A DNA stretch of 64,000 nt from Arthrobacter sp. SPG23 (GTDB taxonomy: Bacteria > Actinomycetota > Actinomycetes > Actinomycetales > Micrococcaceae): positions 1-64,000 of the forward strand of contig NZ_JYCN01000003.1 in NCBI RefSeq assembly GCF_000876655.1, written 5' to 3'. Below the pieces are notes generated by a model. That model ran no database searches, was not told where the DNA came from, and worked only from the letters and a program-made list of their open reading frames with translations. Below, one piece after another: positions 35,079 to 42,915 of this stretch. Position 1 is the stretch's first letter; every line of letters begins with the position of its first letter. The translations under genes were made by a program, and so were the position numbers.

Positions 35079-36716
35079 TCAGGCGGCAAGGTCGCGTCGC
35101 CGCCAGCCGGCGAATCCCAGCGCGCCGAGCAGCGCCGCCGCAGCCGTGAGGGCAACAAGCGCCGGGATTCCGTCCGCGTCCACCGGAAGCAGCGGGCTGT
35201 GCCGGAACGGCGAGAGATCCATCAGCCATTCCGGAGCGTTCCAGAGCACACCGAATTCACCCAGTGCAATCAGTCCCAGCAGCAGCACCCAGACGGCCCC
35301 CGTCATCCGGGGCAGCCACCCGAACACCGCCAGGGCGGCACTGGTCAGCACCCACGCCGCCGGAACCTGGGCCAAAGCCGCCACGGTGGACCGGCCCACC
35401 AGGTCTGCGTTGTTGAGGGCCGCTGCGGCCCCAATGCCGATGGAGACGCCGGTCAGCACCTGCAGCAGCCCCACGCCGGCCAGTGCCACGGTGAAGTGGC
35501 TGCCGGCCCAGCGGATGCGCGTGGTGGCGGTGCCCAGCAGGGCTTCGGTATGCCCCGCCGATTCCTCGCTGCGGAGATGGTTGGCGGCGGAAATTCCGTA
35601 GGCCGCCGCGAGGACGCCCATGATGCTGATCTCTGCGGCGAGGAACGCGTCGGTGAGGGCCTGCCGGCCGCCCAGGGAACGCATCAGGTCCTGGGCACCC
35701 GGCGACGCCAGGAAGTCCGCCACATTACCGACCAGCGAGCCGATCACCACACCGAAGAGGGCAAAGGCCACGCACCACGCCACCAGCACGCGGTACTGCA
35801 GCCGCACGGCCAGGCCCAGGACGCCGGAGAGCTTGCCGCGTGCGGGGCCGGGCCGCTCGTCGCGCAGCCCGGCGCCGAGGTCGCGCCGGGCCCGCAGGAA
35901 GAACGCCACAGGAACAAGGGCAGCGCAAAGGGCCAGCGGCAACGAGAGCACCCACCAGTGGTCCCCGGCATAGGCCCGGATCTGCTGGTTCCACCCGATC
36001 GGGGAGAGCCAGGACCACATTGAAGGGCCGGGTTCGGCGAGATCGCCCACCGCCCGCAGCCCGTAGGTGACGGCAATGACCCCGATGCTGAAGCCGGTGG
36101 CGGCCCGGGCGCTGGCCGTCACCTGCGCCGCCACAGCCGCCACGGTGCTGTAGGCCATCCCGGTGGCCGCCCAGCCCAGTCCGAAGGCCAGTGATCCGCT
36201 GCCCGGCAGGCCTCCAACGGCAAGGGCGGCCGCCGAGAGCAGCCCGGTCAGGATGCTGGTGGCAAAGCTGATGGCCAGCGCGGACACCAGCGGTGCGTCG
36301 CGTCCCAGCCGGCCGCCGCCGAGGAGTTCCAACCGCCCGCTTTCCTCGTCCCCCCGTGTATGCCGGATGGTGAGGATGACCATGAGCACGGCCAGGATGG
36401 CGGTCATGAAGGCGGTGTACTTGATCAGGGAAAGGGCGCCGAGCGACGCCGGATCGTAGATCCGCCCGAAGAGCGCCACCATGGATGCCGTGGCGTTCAG
36501 GGCGGTGGCGGCTGCCACCCGGCTGGGTTCATCCGGGTACAGCTCGGCGCCGGCCACCGCCGTCGAGTAGGCAATCAGGGCGAAGCCCAGGATCCACAGC
36601 GGCAACATCCAGCGGTCCCGTCTGAGGGCGAGCCGTACCATGACGCCGGTGCCGGCCAGGGTGCCGGCCATCGCCCGCCCGGTCCTAGCGGGGCTTGTTG
36701 TCGCGGTGCCGGTCAT
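35079..36716 (-). CDS. ABC-2 type exporter permease (double-length)
   Basis: A 545-residue protein with about 12 hydrophobic segments arranged as two similar six-segment halves, each starting with a short basic stretch (VRLALRRDRWMLPLW near the N terminus and VRLQYRVLVAWCVAFAL in the middle). This fused architecture is typical of actinobacterial antibiotic/polyketide exporter permeases. Its start overlaps the ATPase stop by ATGA, so the two are coupled. Substrate unknown. Confidence 0.85.
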   Translation of the reverse strand: MTGTATTSPARTGRAMAGTLAGTGVMVRLALRRDRWMLPLWILGFALIAYSTAVAGAELYPDEPSRVAAATALNATASMVALFGRIYDPASLGALSLIKYTAFMTAILAVLMVILTIRHTRGDEESGRLELLGGGRLGRDAPLVSALAISFATSILTGLLSAAALAVGGLPGSGSLAFGLGWAATGMAYSTVAAVAAQVTASARAATGFSIGVIAVTYGLRAVGDLAEPGPSMWSWLSPIGWNQQIRAYAGDHWWVLSLPLALCAALVPVAFFLRARRDLGAGLRDERPGPARGKLSGVLGLAVRLQYRVLVAWCVAFALFGVVIGSLVGNVADFLASPGAQDLMRSLGGRQALTDAFLAAEISIMGVLAAAYGISAANHLRSEESAGHTEALLGTATTRIRWAGSHFTVALAGVGLLQVLTGVSIGIGAAAALNNADLVGRSTVAALAQVPAAWVLTSAALAVFGWLPRMTGAVWVLLLGLIALGEFGVLWNAPEWLMDLSPFRHSPLLPVDADGIPALVALTAAAALLGALGFAGWRRRDLAA

Positions 36717-37621
36717 TGCCTGGCCGCTTCGAACGATCCGGCCGGCCCGTAGTGGCGCAGGAAAAGATCCTCCAGCGTGGGCGGCTGGCTGGTCAGGGCG
36801 TGCAACCCGGCGGCCGTCAGGGCCTGCAGGAACGGGCCCAGCCCCGCGGGGTCCACCTGCGCGCTGACCCGATGGTCCGTCACCACCAGGTCGTGGACGC
36901 CCGGCAGGAGATCCAGGCCCACGGGCACCCGTGCGACGTCGGCCGTGACCGACGTGCGGGTCAGGTGCCGCAGCTGCTCGAGCGGGCCGGACTCCACCAC
37001 CCGTCCGGCGCGGATGATACTGACCCTGTCCGAGAGGGCCTCGGCCTCACTGAGGATGTGGCTGCTCAGCAGGACCGTGCGGCCCTGGTCGCGCAGCTCG
37101 CGCACGCACCCGCGGAAGGCTTCCTCCATCAACGGGTCCAGTCCGCTGGTGGGCTCGTCCAGGAGGAAGAGCTCGGCGTCCGTGGCCAGGGCGGCCACCA
37201 GGGCGACTTTTTGCCGGTTGCCCTTGGAATACGTGCGCGACTTCTTGGTGGGGTCGAGGTCGAAGGTCTGCAGAAGCCTGTCACGCCGGCCGCGGTCGTG
37301 TCCGCCCTGGAGCCGCCCCAGCAGGTCGATCACCTCGCCGCCGGTCAGGTTCGGCCACAGGGCAACGTCCCCGGGCACGTACGCCAGCCGGCGGTGCAGC
37401 GTGGCAACATCGTGCCAGGGATCCAGACCCAGCACTCGGATCGAGCCCGAGTTGGCGCGCAGCATGCCCAGCAGAAGCCGCAAGGTAGTGGACTTTCCGG
37501 ATCCGTTGGGACCCAGGAAGCCATGAACCTCGCCCGCCGCCACCTCGAAGTCGAGGCCGTCGAGGGCTGTAACGGTTCCGAAGCGCTTTACGACGCCGGT
37601 CATCTCCACAACGCTGTTCAT
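36713..37621 (-). CDS. ABC exporter ATP-binding protein
   Basis: A 302-residue ATPase of the drug-exporter (DrrA-like) group. Walker A is GPNGSGKST, the Q-loop region is RRLAYVPGDVALWP, the signature is the slightly unusual YSKGNRQK where LSGGQ is normal, and Walker B is LFLLDEPTSGLDP. The H-loop is LLSSHILSEAE. About 80 residues follow the nucleotide-binding domain, as in DrrA. A GTG at 37657 is also in frame; I prefer the ATG at 37621 (MNSVVEMTGVVKRFGT). No ribosome binding site is evident; TAGCTT eight bases upstream suggests a leaderless message. Confidence 0.87.
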   Translation of the reverse strand: MNSVVEMTGVVKRFGTVTALDGLDFEVAAGEVHGFLGPNGSGKSTTLRLLLGMLRANSGSIRVLGLDPWHDVATLHRRLAYVPGDVALWPNLTGGEVIDLLGRLQGGHDRGRRDRLLQTFDLDPTKKSRTYSKGNRQKVALVAALATDAELFLLDEPTSGLDPLMEEAFRGCVRELRDQGRTVLLSSHILSEAEALSDRVSIIRAGRVVESGPLEQLRHLTRTSVTADVARVPVGLDLLPGVHDLVVTDHRVSAQVDPAGLGPFLQALTAAGLHALTSQPPTLEDLFLRHYGPAGSFEAARQ

Positions 37622-37783
37622 GGTCAACAAGCTACGCCCGGTTCCGCGTCCTGACACGGGCGGAAAGTCCTGTCCCTGCCGGCTCCGCGCTCCTGTGGAT
37701 CCGTCCAGTGTCTTCTCCTTTGTCTTTTCCCTTCGGGACCTCCGCGGTTACCGGGGTGTCCGCGGCTGTGGTTGCATGGATCC

Positions 37784-38245
37784 ATGCCATTCACCTGGTC
37801 CGCCCGGGCCACCCAGACCCTTTCAGCGGCTGCCTTGAGCGCCCTGCTGCTGGCCAGTGCCATGAAGCACTTCCGCGATCCCGCGTTCTTCCACCAGATG
37901 GTTCCCGATTTCCTGTGCCGCGATGATTCCGGCGCCCGGCCCAACGGCCCGTGTGCCGTGATGACCCGCGACGAATGGGTGGCGCTCAGCGGCCTGCTCG
38001 AGGCCGGTGCCGCCGTCGGACTCCTCGTCCCGGCCACGCGCAGAGCCTCCGCGTGGGGCGTCACCGCGATGTTCACGGTGTTCGTTGCCGGGCACGTCGA
38101 CGCACTGCGGCGTGCCTACGGGCCGGATGGCACGGCTGGGCAGCGAAAGGTGCATTCCGTGCGGCTGCCGCTGCAGGTGCCGCTCATCCTCTGGGCCTGG
38201 AGCCTGCGGAGACCCGCTCCCGGCCCCGTTGGCCAGTGGGCGTGA
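37784..38245 (+). CDS. DoxX-like membrane protein
   Basis: A 153-residue protein with four hydrophobic segments in the DoxX-like arrangement: ALSALLLASAMKHF with the following PAFFHQMVPDFL, then LSGLLEAGAAVGLLVP, AWGVTAMFTVFVAGHVDALR and LPLQVPLILWAWSL. Some DoxX proteins take part in redox or thiosulfate chemistry; the role here is unknown. The ATG at 37784 is preferred over a TTG four codons earlier; neither has a ribosome binding site. Its stop overlaps the azlC start (GTGA), tying it to the AzlCD exporter. Confidence 0.7.
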   Translation: MPFTWSARATQTLSAAALSALLLASAMKHFRDPAFFHQMVPDFLCRDDSGARPNGPCAVMTRDEWVALSGLLEAGAAVGLLVPATRRASAWGVTAMFTVFVAGHVDALRRAYGPDGTAGQRKVHSVRLPLQVPLILWAWSLRRPAPGPVGQWA

Positions 38246-39006
38246 AGCTCCTCCAGTCCCCGGCCGTGCGTGTGGGGCTGTCCATCAGCATCGCCACGGG
38301 GCTGTACGGGATTTCCTTCGGGGCGCTGGGCGTGACGTCCGGGCTGGACTTCTGGCAGACCATGGCACTGAGCCTGCTGCTGTTCAGCGGCGGATCGCAG
38401 TTCGCGTTCATTGGTGTGGTGGCGGGCGGCGGATCGGGCGTGGCCGCCATGGGCGCGGCCACGCTCCTGGGCATGCGCAACGGCATCTATGGCATGCAGC
38501 TCAATGCGCTGCTGCAGCCGCGTGGGTGGCGGAAGTTCGCCGCGGCCCACGTCACCATCGACGAATCGACCGCCACCAGCACCGGGCAGACGGACCCGGG
38601 GGAGCAGAAGCGCGGATTCTGGACGGCGGGCATCGGCATCTTCGTGCTGTGGAACGTGTTCACGGCCGTTGGTGCGCTGGCGGGCGGCGCACTCGGTGAT
38701 CCCAAGCAATGGGGACTCGACGGCGCCGCGGTGGCGGCATTCCTGGGCCTGCTCTGGCCCCGGCTCAAGGGCCGCGAGCCGGTGGCCATTGCCGTGGTGT
38801 GCGCCCTGGCCACGGTACTGGCGGTGCCGTTCGTGCCCGCGGGAGTTCCAATTCTGATCGCTGCTTTTGTGGCCGCAGCGATCGGCTGGTTCAGCCACGG
38901 ACGCAGCGACGAAGGCCTGGAGCCTGATGTGGACCCTTATGCCGAAGACCACCACGAGCACCGGGATGAAGGCCCGCACCCCCATGCGGGAGGTGCGGCG
39001 AAATGA
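38242..39006 (+). CDS. azlC: AzlC family branched-chain amino acid exporter, large subunit
   Basis: A 254-residue membrane protein. The AzlC features are GLSISIATGLYGISFGALG at the N terminus, LLLFSGGSQFAFIGVVAGG and GMRNGIYGMQLNALLQPRGW. A His/Glu/Asp-rich tail (YAEDHHEHRDEGPHPHAGG) is unusual and could bind metal. AzlC and AzlD together export branched-chain amino acids or analogues in the family. The frame is open well upstream within the DoxX-like gene, but the GTG at 38242, overlapping that gene's stop, gives the normal N terminus. It overlaps azlD by ATGA. Confidence 0.88.
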   Translation: MKLLQSPAVRVGLSISIATGLYGISFGALGVTSGLDFWQTMALSLLLFSGGSQFAFIGVVAGGGSGVAAMGAATLLGMRNGIYGMQLNALLQPRGWRKFAAAHVTIDESTATSTGQTDPGEQKRGFWTAGIGIFVLWNVFTAVGALAGGALGDPKQWGLDGAAVAAFLGLLWPRLKGREPVAIAVVCALATVLAVPFVPAGVPILIAAFVAAAIGWFSHGRSDEGLEPDVDPYAEDHHEHRDEGPHPHAGGAAK

Positions 39007-39314
39007 ACCTTTGGCTGTGGCTGTTGCTGGCCTGCCTCTTTGGCTACGCCTGGAAGCTTCTGGGCTATCTGGTCCCTGCCAGCCTGCTGCGCAACCCGCG
39101 GATGTCCCGGATCGCCGGCACCATGACCATCGGCCTGCTTGCCTCGCTCACCATTGTGAACGCGGTGGCGTCGGGCCAGGCGCTGGCGTTTGACGCCCGG
39201 ATGGGCGCCCTCGCGGCGGCCGGGATTGCGCTCTGGTTCCGGGCGCCCTTCCTGGTGGTTGTCCTGGCAGGGGCTGGCGCGGCGGCCGGGCTCAGGATGC
39301 TGGGCTGGAGCTAA
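39003..39314 (+). CDS. azlD: AzlD family branched-chain amino acid exporter, small subunit
   Basis: A 103-residue, four-segment membrane protein. It begins MNLWLWLLLACLFGYAWKLLGY and has the loop VPASLLRNPRMSRIAGTM, with an end rich in Ala, Gly and Val. It is the partner of AzlC: the genes overlap by four bases and are translationally coupled. Confidence 0.88.
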   Translation: MNLWLWLLLACLFGYAWKLLGYLVPASLLRNPRMSRIAGTMTIGLLASLTIVNAVASGQALAFDARMGALAAAGIALWFRAPFLVVVLAGAGAAAGLRMLGWS

Positions 39315-39327
39315 CGACAGCCGTTAG
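39311..39327. terminator. small stem-loop at the end of azlD
   Basis: CTAACG (39311-39316) pairs with CGTTAG (39322-39327) around a five-base loop, overlapping the azlD stop codon. Short for a terminator; it could also be an operator for the next gene. Confidence 0.35.
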
Positions 39328-39366
39328 GCCCTAGTAGTGCCCGGCATGCTGTGGCAGGATGCCACC

Positions 39367-39690
39367 ATGAGCGAAGAACAAGCGCCCGCGGTTCCTGCTG
39401 CCGAAAGAGACCCTAAATCCAGGCCCTACGTGCCATCGCCGGGATCCGAATCCACCCGCGAAATGCGCGAGATGTCCCGCCGCCGCAGGGACGCCGAGGA
39501 GAAACTCCAGCAGCATCTCCAAGAGGCGGACCACCTGCACGAAGAGCACATGAAGGCCCATCAACGGGAGACGCAATCGGCCCATGAGGACGAGGCCCCG
39601 GACGGCGGCGAAGCGTCCGCCGCGGCGGAGGCGGCAGCCGAGGAGAGGGACCCGGACAAACAGGAGGAAGACCGCAGGCCGGCCGAATGA
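39367..39690 (+). CDS. small highly charged protein of unknown function
   Basis: A 107-residue, very hydrophilic protein. The central part (REMREMSRRRRDAEEKLQQH, continuing LQEADHLHEEHMKAHQRE) is strongly helical with coiled-coil character. The C terminus is acidic and alanine-rich. No membrane segment or known domain. The frame is open from 39337, but ATG 39367 (MSEEQAPAVPAAERD) has AGGA at suitable spacing. Function unknown. Confidence 0.6.
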   Translation: MSEEQAPAVPAAERDPKSRPYVPSPGSESTREMREMSRRRRDAEEKLQQHLQEADHLHEEHMKAHQRETQSAHEDEAPDGGEASAAAEAAAEERDPDKQEEDRRPAE

Positions 39691-39712
39691 CGCGGCTGCC
39701 GAATGACGCGGC

Positions 39713-39961
39713 TTAGGCCGCGCCAACCGAATCTGTACCGGTCAAGCCGTTGGCCTGTGGGGAGGCTCCGTTGTTCCTGTTTTCCAGCTCCTCCAGCGCG
39801 AGGTCGTACCAGACCTGCGCCCCAAAGACCGGATGGGACGTATCCAGGTCCCTGAACAGGGCATCTGTGAGGGCCTGCAGTTCCGACGTGCTTGCCGCCG
39901 AAATTACCAGCAAGGGGTCGGCGTCGCCGTTCATGAGCAAGGCAAGCTGCTGGCGTGTCAT
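39713..39961 (-). CDS. small protein of unknown function
   Basis: An 82-residue protein, MTRQQLALLMNGDADPLLVI then SAASTSELQALTDALFRDLD, with an acidic helical C-terminal half (QVWYDLALEELENRNNG). I do not recognise a family. The frame stays open to an ATG at 40048 without a ribosome binding site. I chose 39961 because this ATG overlaps, as ATGA, the stop of a 14-codon reading frame that has its own ribosome binding site. It is divergent from the ANTAR regulator gene. Confidence 0.5.
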   Translation of the reverse strand: MTRQQLALLMNGDADPLLVISAASTSELQALTDALFRDLDTSHPVFGAQVWYDLALEELENRNNGASPQANGLTGTDSVGAA

Positions 39962-40002
39962 TGCTGCACCGGAAGGGGGACTGTACGTAGTGCGTAGACC
40001 AT
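39958..40002 (-). CDS. possible 14-residue leader peptide
   Basis: ATG at 40000-40002 with GGAG seven bases upstream encodes MVYALRTVPLPVQQ and ends in a TGA that overlaps the next start codon as ATGA. This arrangement would couple translation of the following small protein to the leader. It could be chance; coding signal cannot be judged at this length. Confidence 0.35.
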   Translation of the reverse strand: MVYALRTVPLPVQQ

Positions 40003-40162
40003 GTCGAACTCCAAGAAGAGATACCGTGGCTGACTGCGTAACCTCCATAATTCTATGGTGGTGTGGCGCAAGTCACAATATTTTGGCCTCAGGCCGCACC
40101 GGTCACCGGTGCAGGCTGTGGTCAGCGGCCCCGCCGGACGGAAGCTGCCCGGGAGTCCGGAA

Positions 40163-40900
40163 GTGACCGGGACCCGCCTGGGCCCGTTCCTGGCGGAACG
40201 GCTGCAGGACCTGGTTCTTGAAAGCGCCGGTGTGCAGGACTTCCTCCAGGAGCTGTGCGTGTTCTCGGCCGGCTTCATCGGCAAGACCACCGGGTTGCCA
40301 GTGCTGTGCACCGTAACCCTGGTCCGTCCCCGCCGTCCCGTGGCGTCAGCCGGCAGCGGACCCGGAACGCGGCTGCCTGCGGAAGTCCAGCAGGCCACCG
40401 GCCTCAGCCCGTCGCTGGCGGCCCTCGAATCCGGGGCCACGGTTTCCGTACCCGATGCCCGTGCCGACTCCCGTTGGCCCCGCTACAACCGCGCCGTGCT
40501 GAGGGCGGGCCAGCTCAGCGTCCTGGCCCTCCCGCTGCAGCTGGATCCGGATGCCTCCGCTTCCGTATCGTTCTTCGCGCCGGAGGCGGGGGCGTTCGAC
40601 GACGAGGCAATCGTGATTTGTGAAGCCTTCGCCGCCCGTGCAGGCAAGGCGGTGCGGCTGGCAGCACGCATCGGCGCCTCAAGGGACCTCAACGACGACC
40701 TCCTCGAGGCCCTGAAGTCCCGCACCAGCATCAACCTTGCCTCCGGAATCGTCATGGGCCAGAGCCGCTGCTCGCAGGCCGAGGCGTTTGCGATCCTGGG
40801 CAAGGTCTCCAGCAACCGCAACGTGAAGCTCCGCGTCGTGGCCGAGGATCTGCTGCGAAAATTCGATACCACCCCGGAGGCCACCCACTTCACGGGCTAG
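40163..40900 (+). CDS. GAF- and ANTAR-domain RNA-binding regulator
   Basis: A 245-residue protein. An N-terminal GAF-like sensor part (about 1-165) contains SVPDARADSRWPRYN and LSVLALPLQLDPDASASVSF. A C-terminal ANTAR domain (ALKSRTSINLASGIVMGQSR, CSQAEAFAILGKVSSNRN) follows. ANTAR domains bind paired RNA hairpins and prevent termination. The ligand and RNA targets are unknown. The frame is open to ATG 40055, which lacks a ribosome binding site; the GTG at 40163 has GGGAG seven bases upstream and gives the normal length of this family. Confidence 0.82.
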   Translation: MTGTRLGPFLAERLQDLVLESAGVQDFLQELCVFSAGFIGKTTGLPVLCTVTLVRPRRPVASAGSGPGTRLPAEVQQATGLSPSLAALESGATVSVPDARADSRWPRYNRAVLRAGQLSVLALPLQLDPDASASVSFFAPEAGAFDDEAIVICEAFAARAGKAVRLAARIGASRDLNDDLLEALKSRTSINLASGIVMGQSRCSQAEAFAILGKVSSNRNVKLRVVAEDLLRKFDTTPEATHFTG

Positions 40901-40904
40901 CAAA

Positions 40905-40917
40905 AGCCGCTGCGGCT
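40905..40917. terminator. short GC-rich hairpin between convergent genes
   Basis: AGCCG and CGGCT (arms 40905-40909 and 40913-40917) directly follow the stop of the ANTAR gene. Weak, no U-tract. Confidence 0.3.
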
Positions 40918-40953
40918 GTGCTTCAGGACGACACGGACCGGCCGGAGGACGAA

Positions 40954-41589
40954 TCAGGCCAGGACGACTGAATCGAAAGCCGTGCCCGGCAGCGGCGACT
41001 GCGGCGGCAGCGGCCGGCGGGGGCGCTCGGTACGGATGGCATCCTCCACCAGCGCCACGGGGCGCCGCCACGCGTCGGACCCGGGTTCCATGGTGTCCAC
41101 GACGCCGATCAGCATGGCCAGCAGGCGGATCACGTCCGTCATCGAGATGTCGGTGCGCAGAGTTCCCTGGGCCTGGCCGCGGCCCAACAGGACAGCCACC
41201 GACTCGAAGAGGCTGCCGGTGATTCCGGTCAGCAGCCCGCGGCGTCCCGCCACGGCGCCGAGCAGGTTGGCATCCTCGCTTGCGGCTGCCATCAGCGCAT
41301 CGATCACCCGGAACAGCCCGGCGGCGGCATCAGGGCCGGCCAGGGCGTCGTCAATCACGGGGTCAACCATCAGGCGGAGCTGGCGGTTCAGTGCGGCCAG
41401 GACCAGCTGCTCCTTGTCCGCGAAGTTCCGGAACAGGGTGGCGGGTCCGACGCCGGCGGTCACGGCGATGGTCTGGAGCGGCACGTCCGGGCCGTACTCA
41501 CGGAAGCATTTCCGGGCTGCGGTGATGATCTTGTCCACATTGCGCGCAGCATCCGCACGAAGGGGCTTGCGTTCCACTGCGAGGTTCAT
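40954..41589 (-). CDS. TetR-family transcriptional regulator
   Basis: A 211-residue regulator. The N-terminal helix-turn-helix is LQTIAVTAGVGPATLFRNFA (about residues 38-57), preceded by the helix NVDKIITAARKCFREYGPDV. The C-terminal ligand domain has the TetR_C features seen in many actinobacterial copies (RVIDALMAAASEDANLLGAV). It is divergent from the thiamine-binding protein gene, and a 13-bp palindrome sits in the shared spacer, so it may control itself and that gene. Confidence 0.88.
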   Translation of the reverse strand: MNLAVERKPLRADAARNVDKIITAARKCFREYGPDVPLQTIAVTAGVGPATLFRNFADKEQLVLAALNRQLRLMVDPVIDDALAGPDAAAGLFRVIDALMAAASEDANLLGAVAGRRGLLTGITGSLFESVAVLLGRGQAQGTLRTDISMTDVIRLLAMLIGVVDTMEPGSDAWRRPVALVEDAIRTERPRRPLPPQSPLPGTAFDSVVLA

Positions 41590-41609
41590 TTTTCAAGGTT
41601 AGCAACGCT

Positions 41610-41622
41610 GGCGCTGAGCGCC
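41610..41622. promoter_or_regulatory. candidate TetR operator
   Basis: GGCGCT-G-AGCGCC is a 13-bp palindrome 21 bases upstream of the tetR start, in the divergent spacer. Position favours autoregulation; a GC-rich palindrome of this size can also arise by chance here. Confidence 0.35.
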
Positions 41623-41689
41623 GGGGTTACTGATTGGTAGCGTCGAATGTACTCCTATATGACGTTTGCGGCTGTGGCAGACTGGGTCC

Positions 41690-42046
41690 ATGTTGCTCGC
41701 ATTCTCTGTTGCCCCCTCCGGCCAGCCGGCCCGCCTCGCGGGCGATTCCGCCGCTGATTCCGGCGCGGGTGCGGCTTCCGCGGACGCTTCGGTGCACGAC
41801 GCCGTCGCTGCCGCCGTCAAGATCGTCCGGGACTCCGGCCTGCCCAACCATACGGACTCCATGTTCACCACCATCGAAGGTGAGTGGGATGAGGTGTTCG
41901 CCGTGGTCAAGAAAGCCACCGAGGCCGTGGGGCGCTTCGGCAGCCGCGTGTCGCTGGTCATCAAGGCGGACATCCGCCCCGGCTACTCCGGTGAGCTCAC
42001 CGCCAAAGTGGAACGGCTGGAATCCGCCATCGCCGACGCCGGCTGA
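41690..42046 (+). CDS. thiamine-binding protein, MTH1187/YkoF-like (DUF77)
   Basis: A 118-residue protein of the MTH1187 family. It begins MLLAFSVAPSG; the region SVHDAVAAAVKIVRDSGLPN, then TDSMFTTIEGEWDEVFAVVK, is the family core. Its end is VSLVIKADIRPG. Members bind thiamine or its precursors in a ferredoxin-like fold. An Ala/Ser/Asp-rich insertion (about 15-35) is less conserved. The ATG at 41690 gives the normal start; no ribosome binding site is seen, so a leaderless message is possible. No TPP riboswitch is present upstream. Confidence 0.8.
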   Translation: MLLAFSVAPSGQPARLAGDSAADSGAGAASADASVHDAVAAAVKIVRDSGLPNHTDSMFTTIEGEWDEVFAVVKKATEAVGRFGSRVSLVIKADIRPGYSGELTAKVERLESAIADAG

Positions 42047-42116
42047 TTTCCGCTTCCGCTTTCCACTTCCCCCCTTACACTTCCCGTGGGGCAGCGGCAA
42101 CTGCCAGACTGACCCC

Positions 42117-42794
42117 ATGGTTGAGCACAAGCCCGAGCCCGGCTGGGTGGCCGTAGAGGAGTTCCTGACGCGGGTCGTGGTCCGCCCCGGCGGCCCGCTC
42201 ATGCGGGCCGTGACGTCCGCCGCCGACGCCGGAATGCCGCCCATCGAGGTGGCGCCGAACGCCGGGAAGCTCCTCAAGCTGCTGGTGCAGCTTTCGGGCG
42301 CCCGGCGCGTGCTGGAGATCGGTACGCTGGCGGGTTTCAGCACCATCTGGATGGCCCAGGGGCTGCCCGACGACGGCGAGCTCGTCACGTGCGAATACCT
42401 GCCCAAACATGCCCGCGTGGCGCGCGGCAACGTGGACGCCGCGGGGGTGGGAAGCAAGGTTGATATCCGGGTGGGGGCCGCACTGGACACCCTTCCCGGG
42501 CTGCAGGATGACGGCCGCGGACCCTTCGATTTTGTTTTTATCGACGCGGACAAGGAAAACAACCCCCGCTACCTGGACTGGGCCATCAGGCTGGGCCGGC
42601 CGGGCACGGTGATCGTGATGGACAACGTGGTGTGGGAGGGTGCGCTGCTCGATCCGTCCATGGACGACGTCAACGCGCCGGGAATCATCAGTGCCCTGGA
42701 AATGATGGGGGACGACCCTCGGTTGGACGGGACGGTCATGCAGACCGTGGGCTCGAAAGGCTGGGACGGTTTCGCGCTGGCCGTGGTGCGCTGA
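42117..42794 (+). CDS. class I SAM-dependent O-methyltransferase (COMT-like)
   Basis: A 225-residue methyltransferase of the bacterial catechol-type O-methyltransferase family. Motif I is RVLEIGTLAGFSTIWMAQGL, the divalent-metal and SAM region is FDFVFIDADKENNPRYLDWA, and MDNVVWEGALLDP follows as in other family-3 O-methyltransferases. The frame is open upstream, but ATG 42117 is the right start by length. It lacks a Shine-Dalgarno. The methyl acceptor is unknown. Confidence 0.87.
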   Translation: MVEHKPEPGWVAVEEFLTRVVVRPGGPLMRAVTSAADAGMPPIEVAPNAGKLLKLLVQLSGARRVLEIGTLAGFSTIWMAQGLPDDGELVTCEYLPKHARVARGNVDAAGVGSKVDIRVGAALDTLPGLQDDGRGPFDFVFIDADKENNPRYLDWAIRLGRPGTVIVMDNVVWEGALLDPSMDDVNAPGIISALEMMGDDPRLDGTVMQTVGSKGWDGFALAVVR

Positions 42795-42848
42795 AGAGCG
42801 CGGGCGGGGTCCTGCCGCCACCGCAACGGGCCGGACGTCGCCGAGATG

Positions 42849-42865
42849 CTAAGTATGCTTAGAAT
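42849..42865 (+). promoter_or_regulatory. dps promoter region with CTAAG-TATG-CTTAG palindrome
   Basis: A 5-bp inverted repeat with a four-base spacer (42849-42862) whose right arm overlaps TAGAAT (42860-42865), a good -10, 51 bases before the dps start. No clear -35 precedes it. The same core occurs at 9013-9028. A repressor bound here would block the -10, or the motif may itself belong to an alternative-sigma promoter. Confidence 0.55.
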
Positions 42866-42915
42866 AGGCTCATGCCGGACGACCCCGTCCACCACCGCCT
42901 GCACCGGAGGAAGAA

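Noticed and set aside
41590..41689. TPP riboswitch before the thiamine-binding protein gene
   Set aside because: The 100-base spacer is shared with tetR and lacks the conserved CUGAGA and ACCUGA elements in a foldable order.
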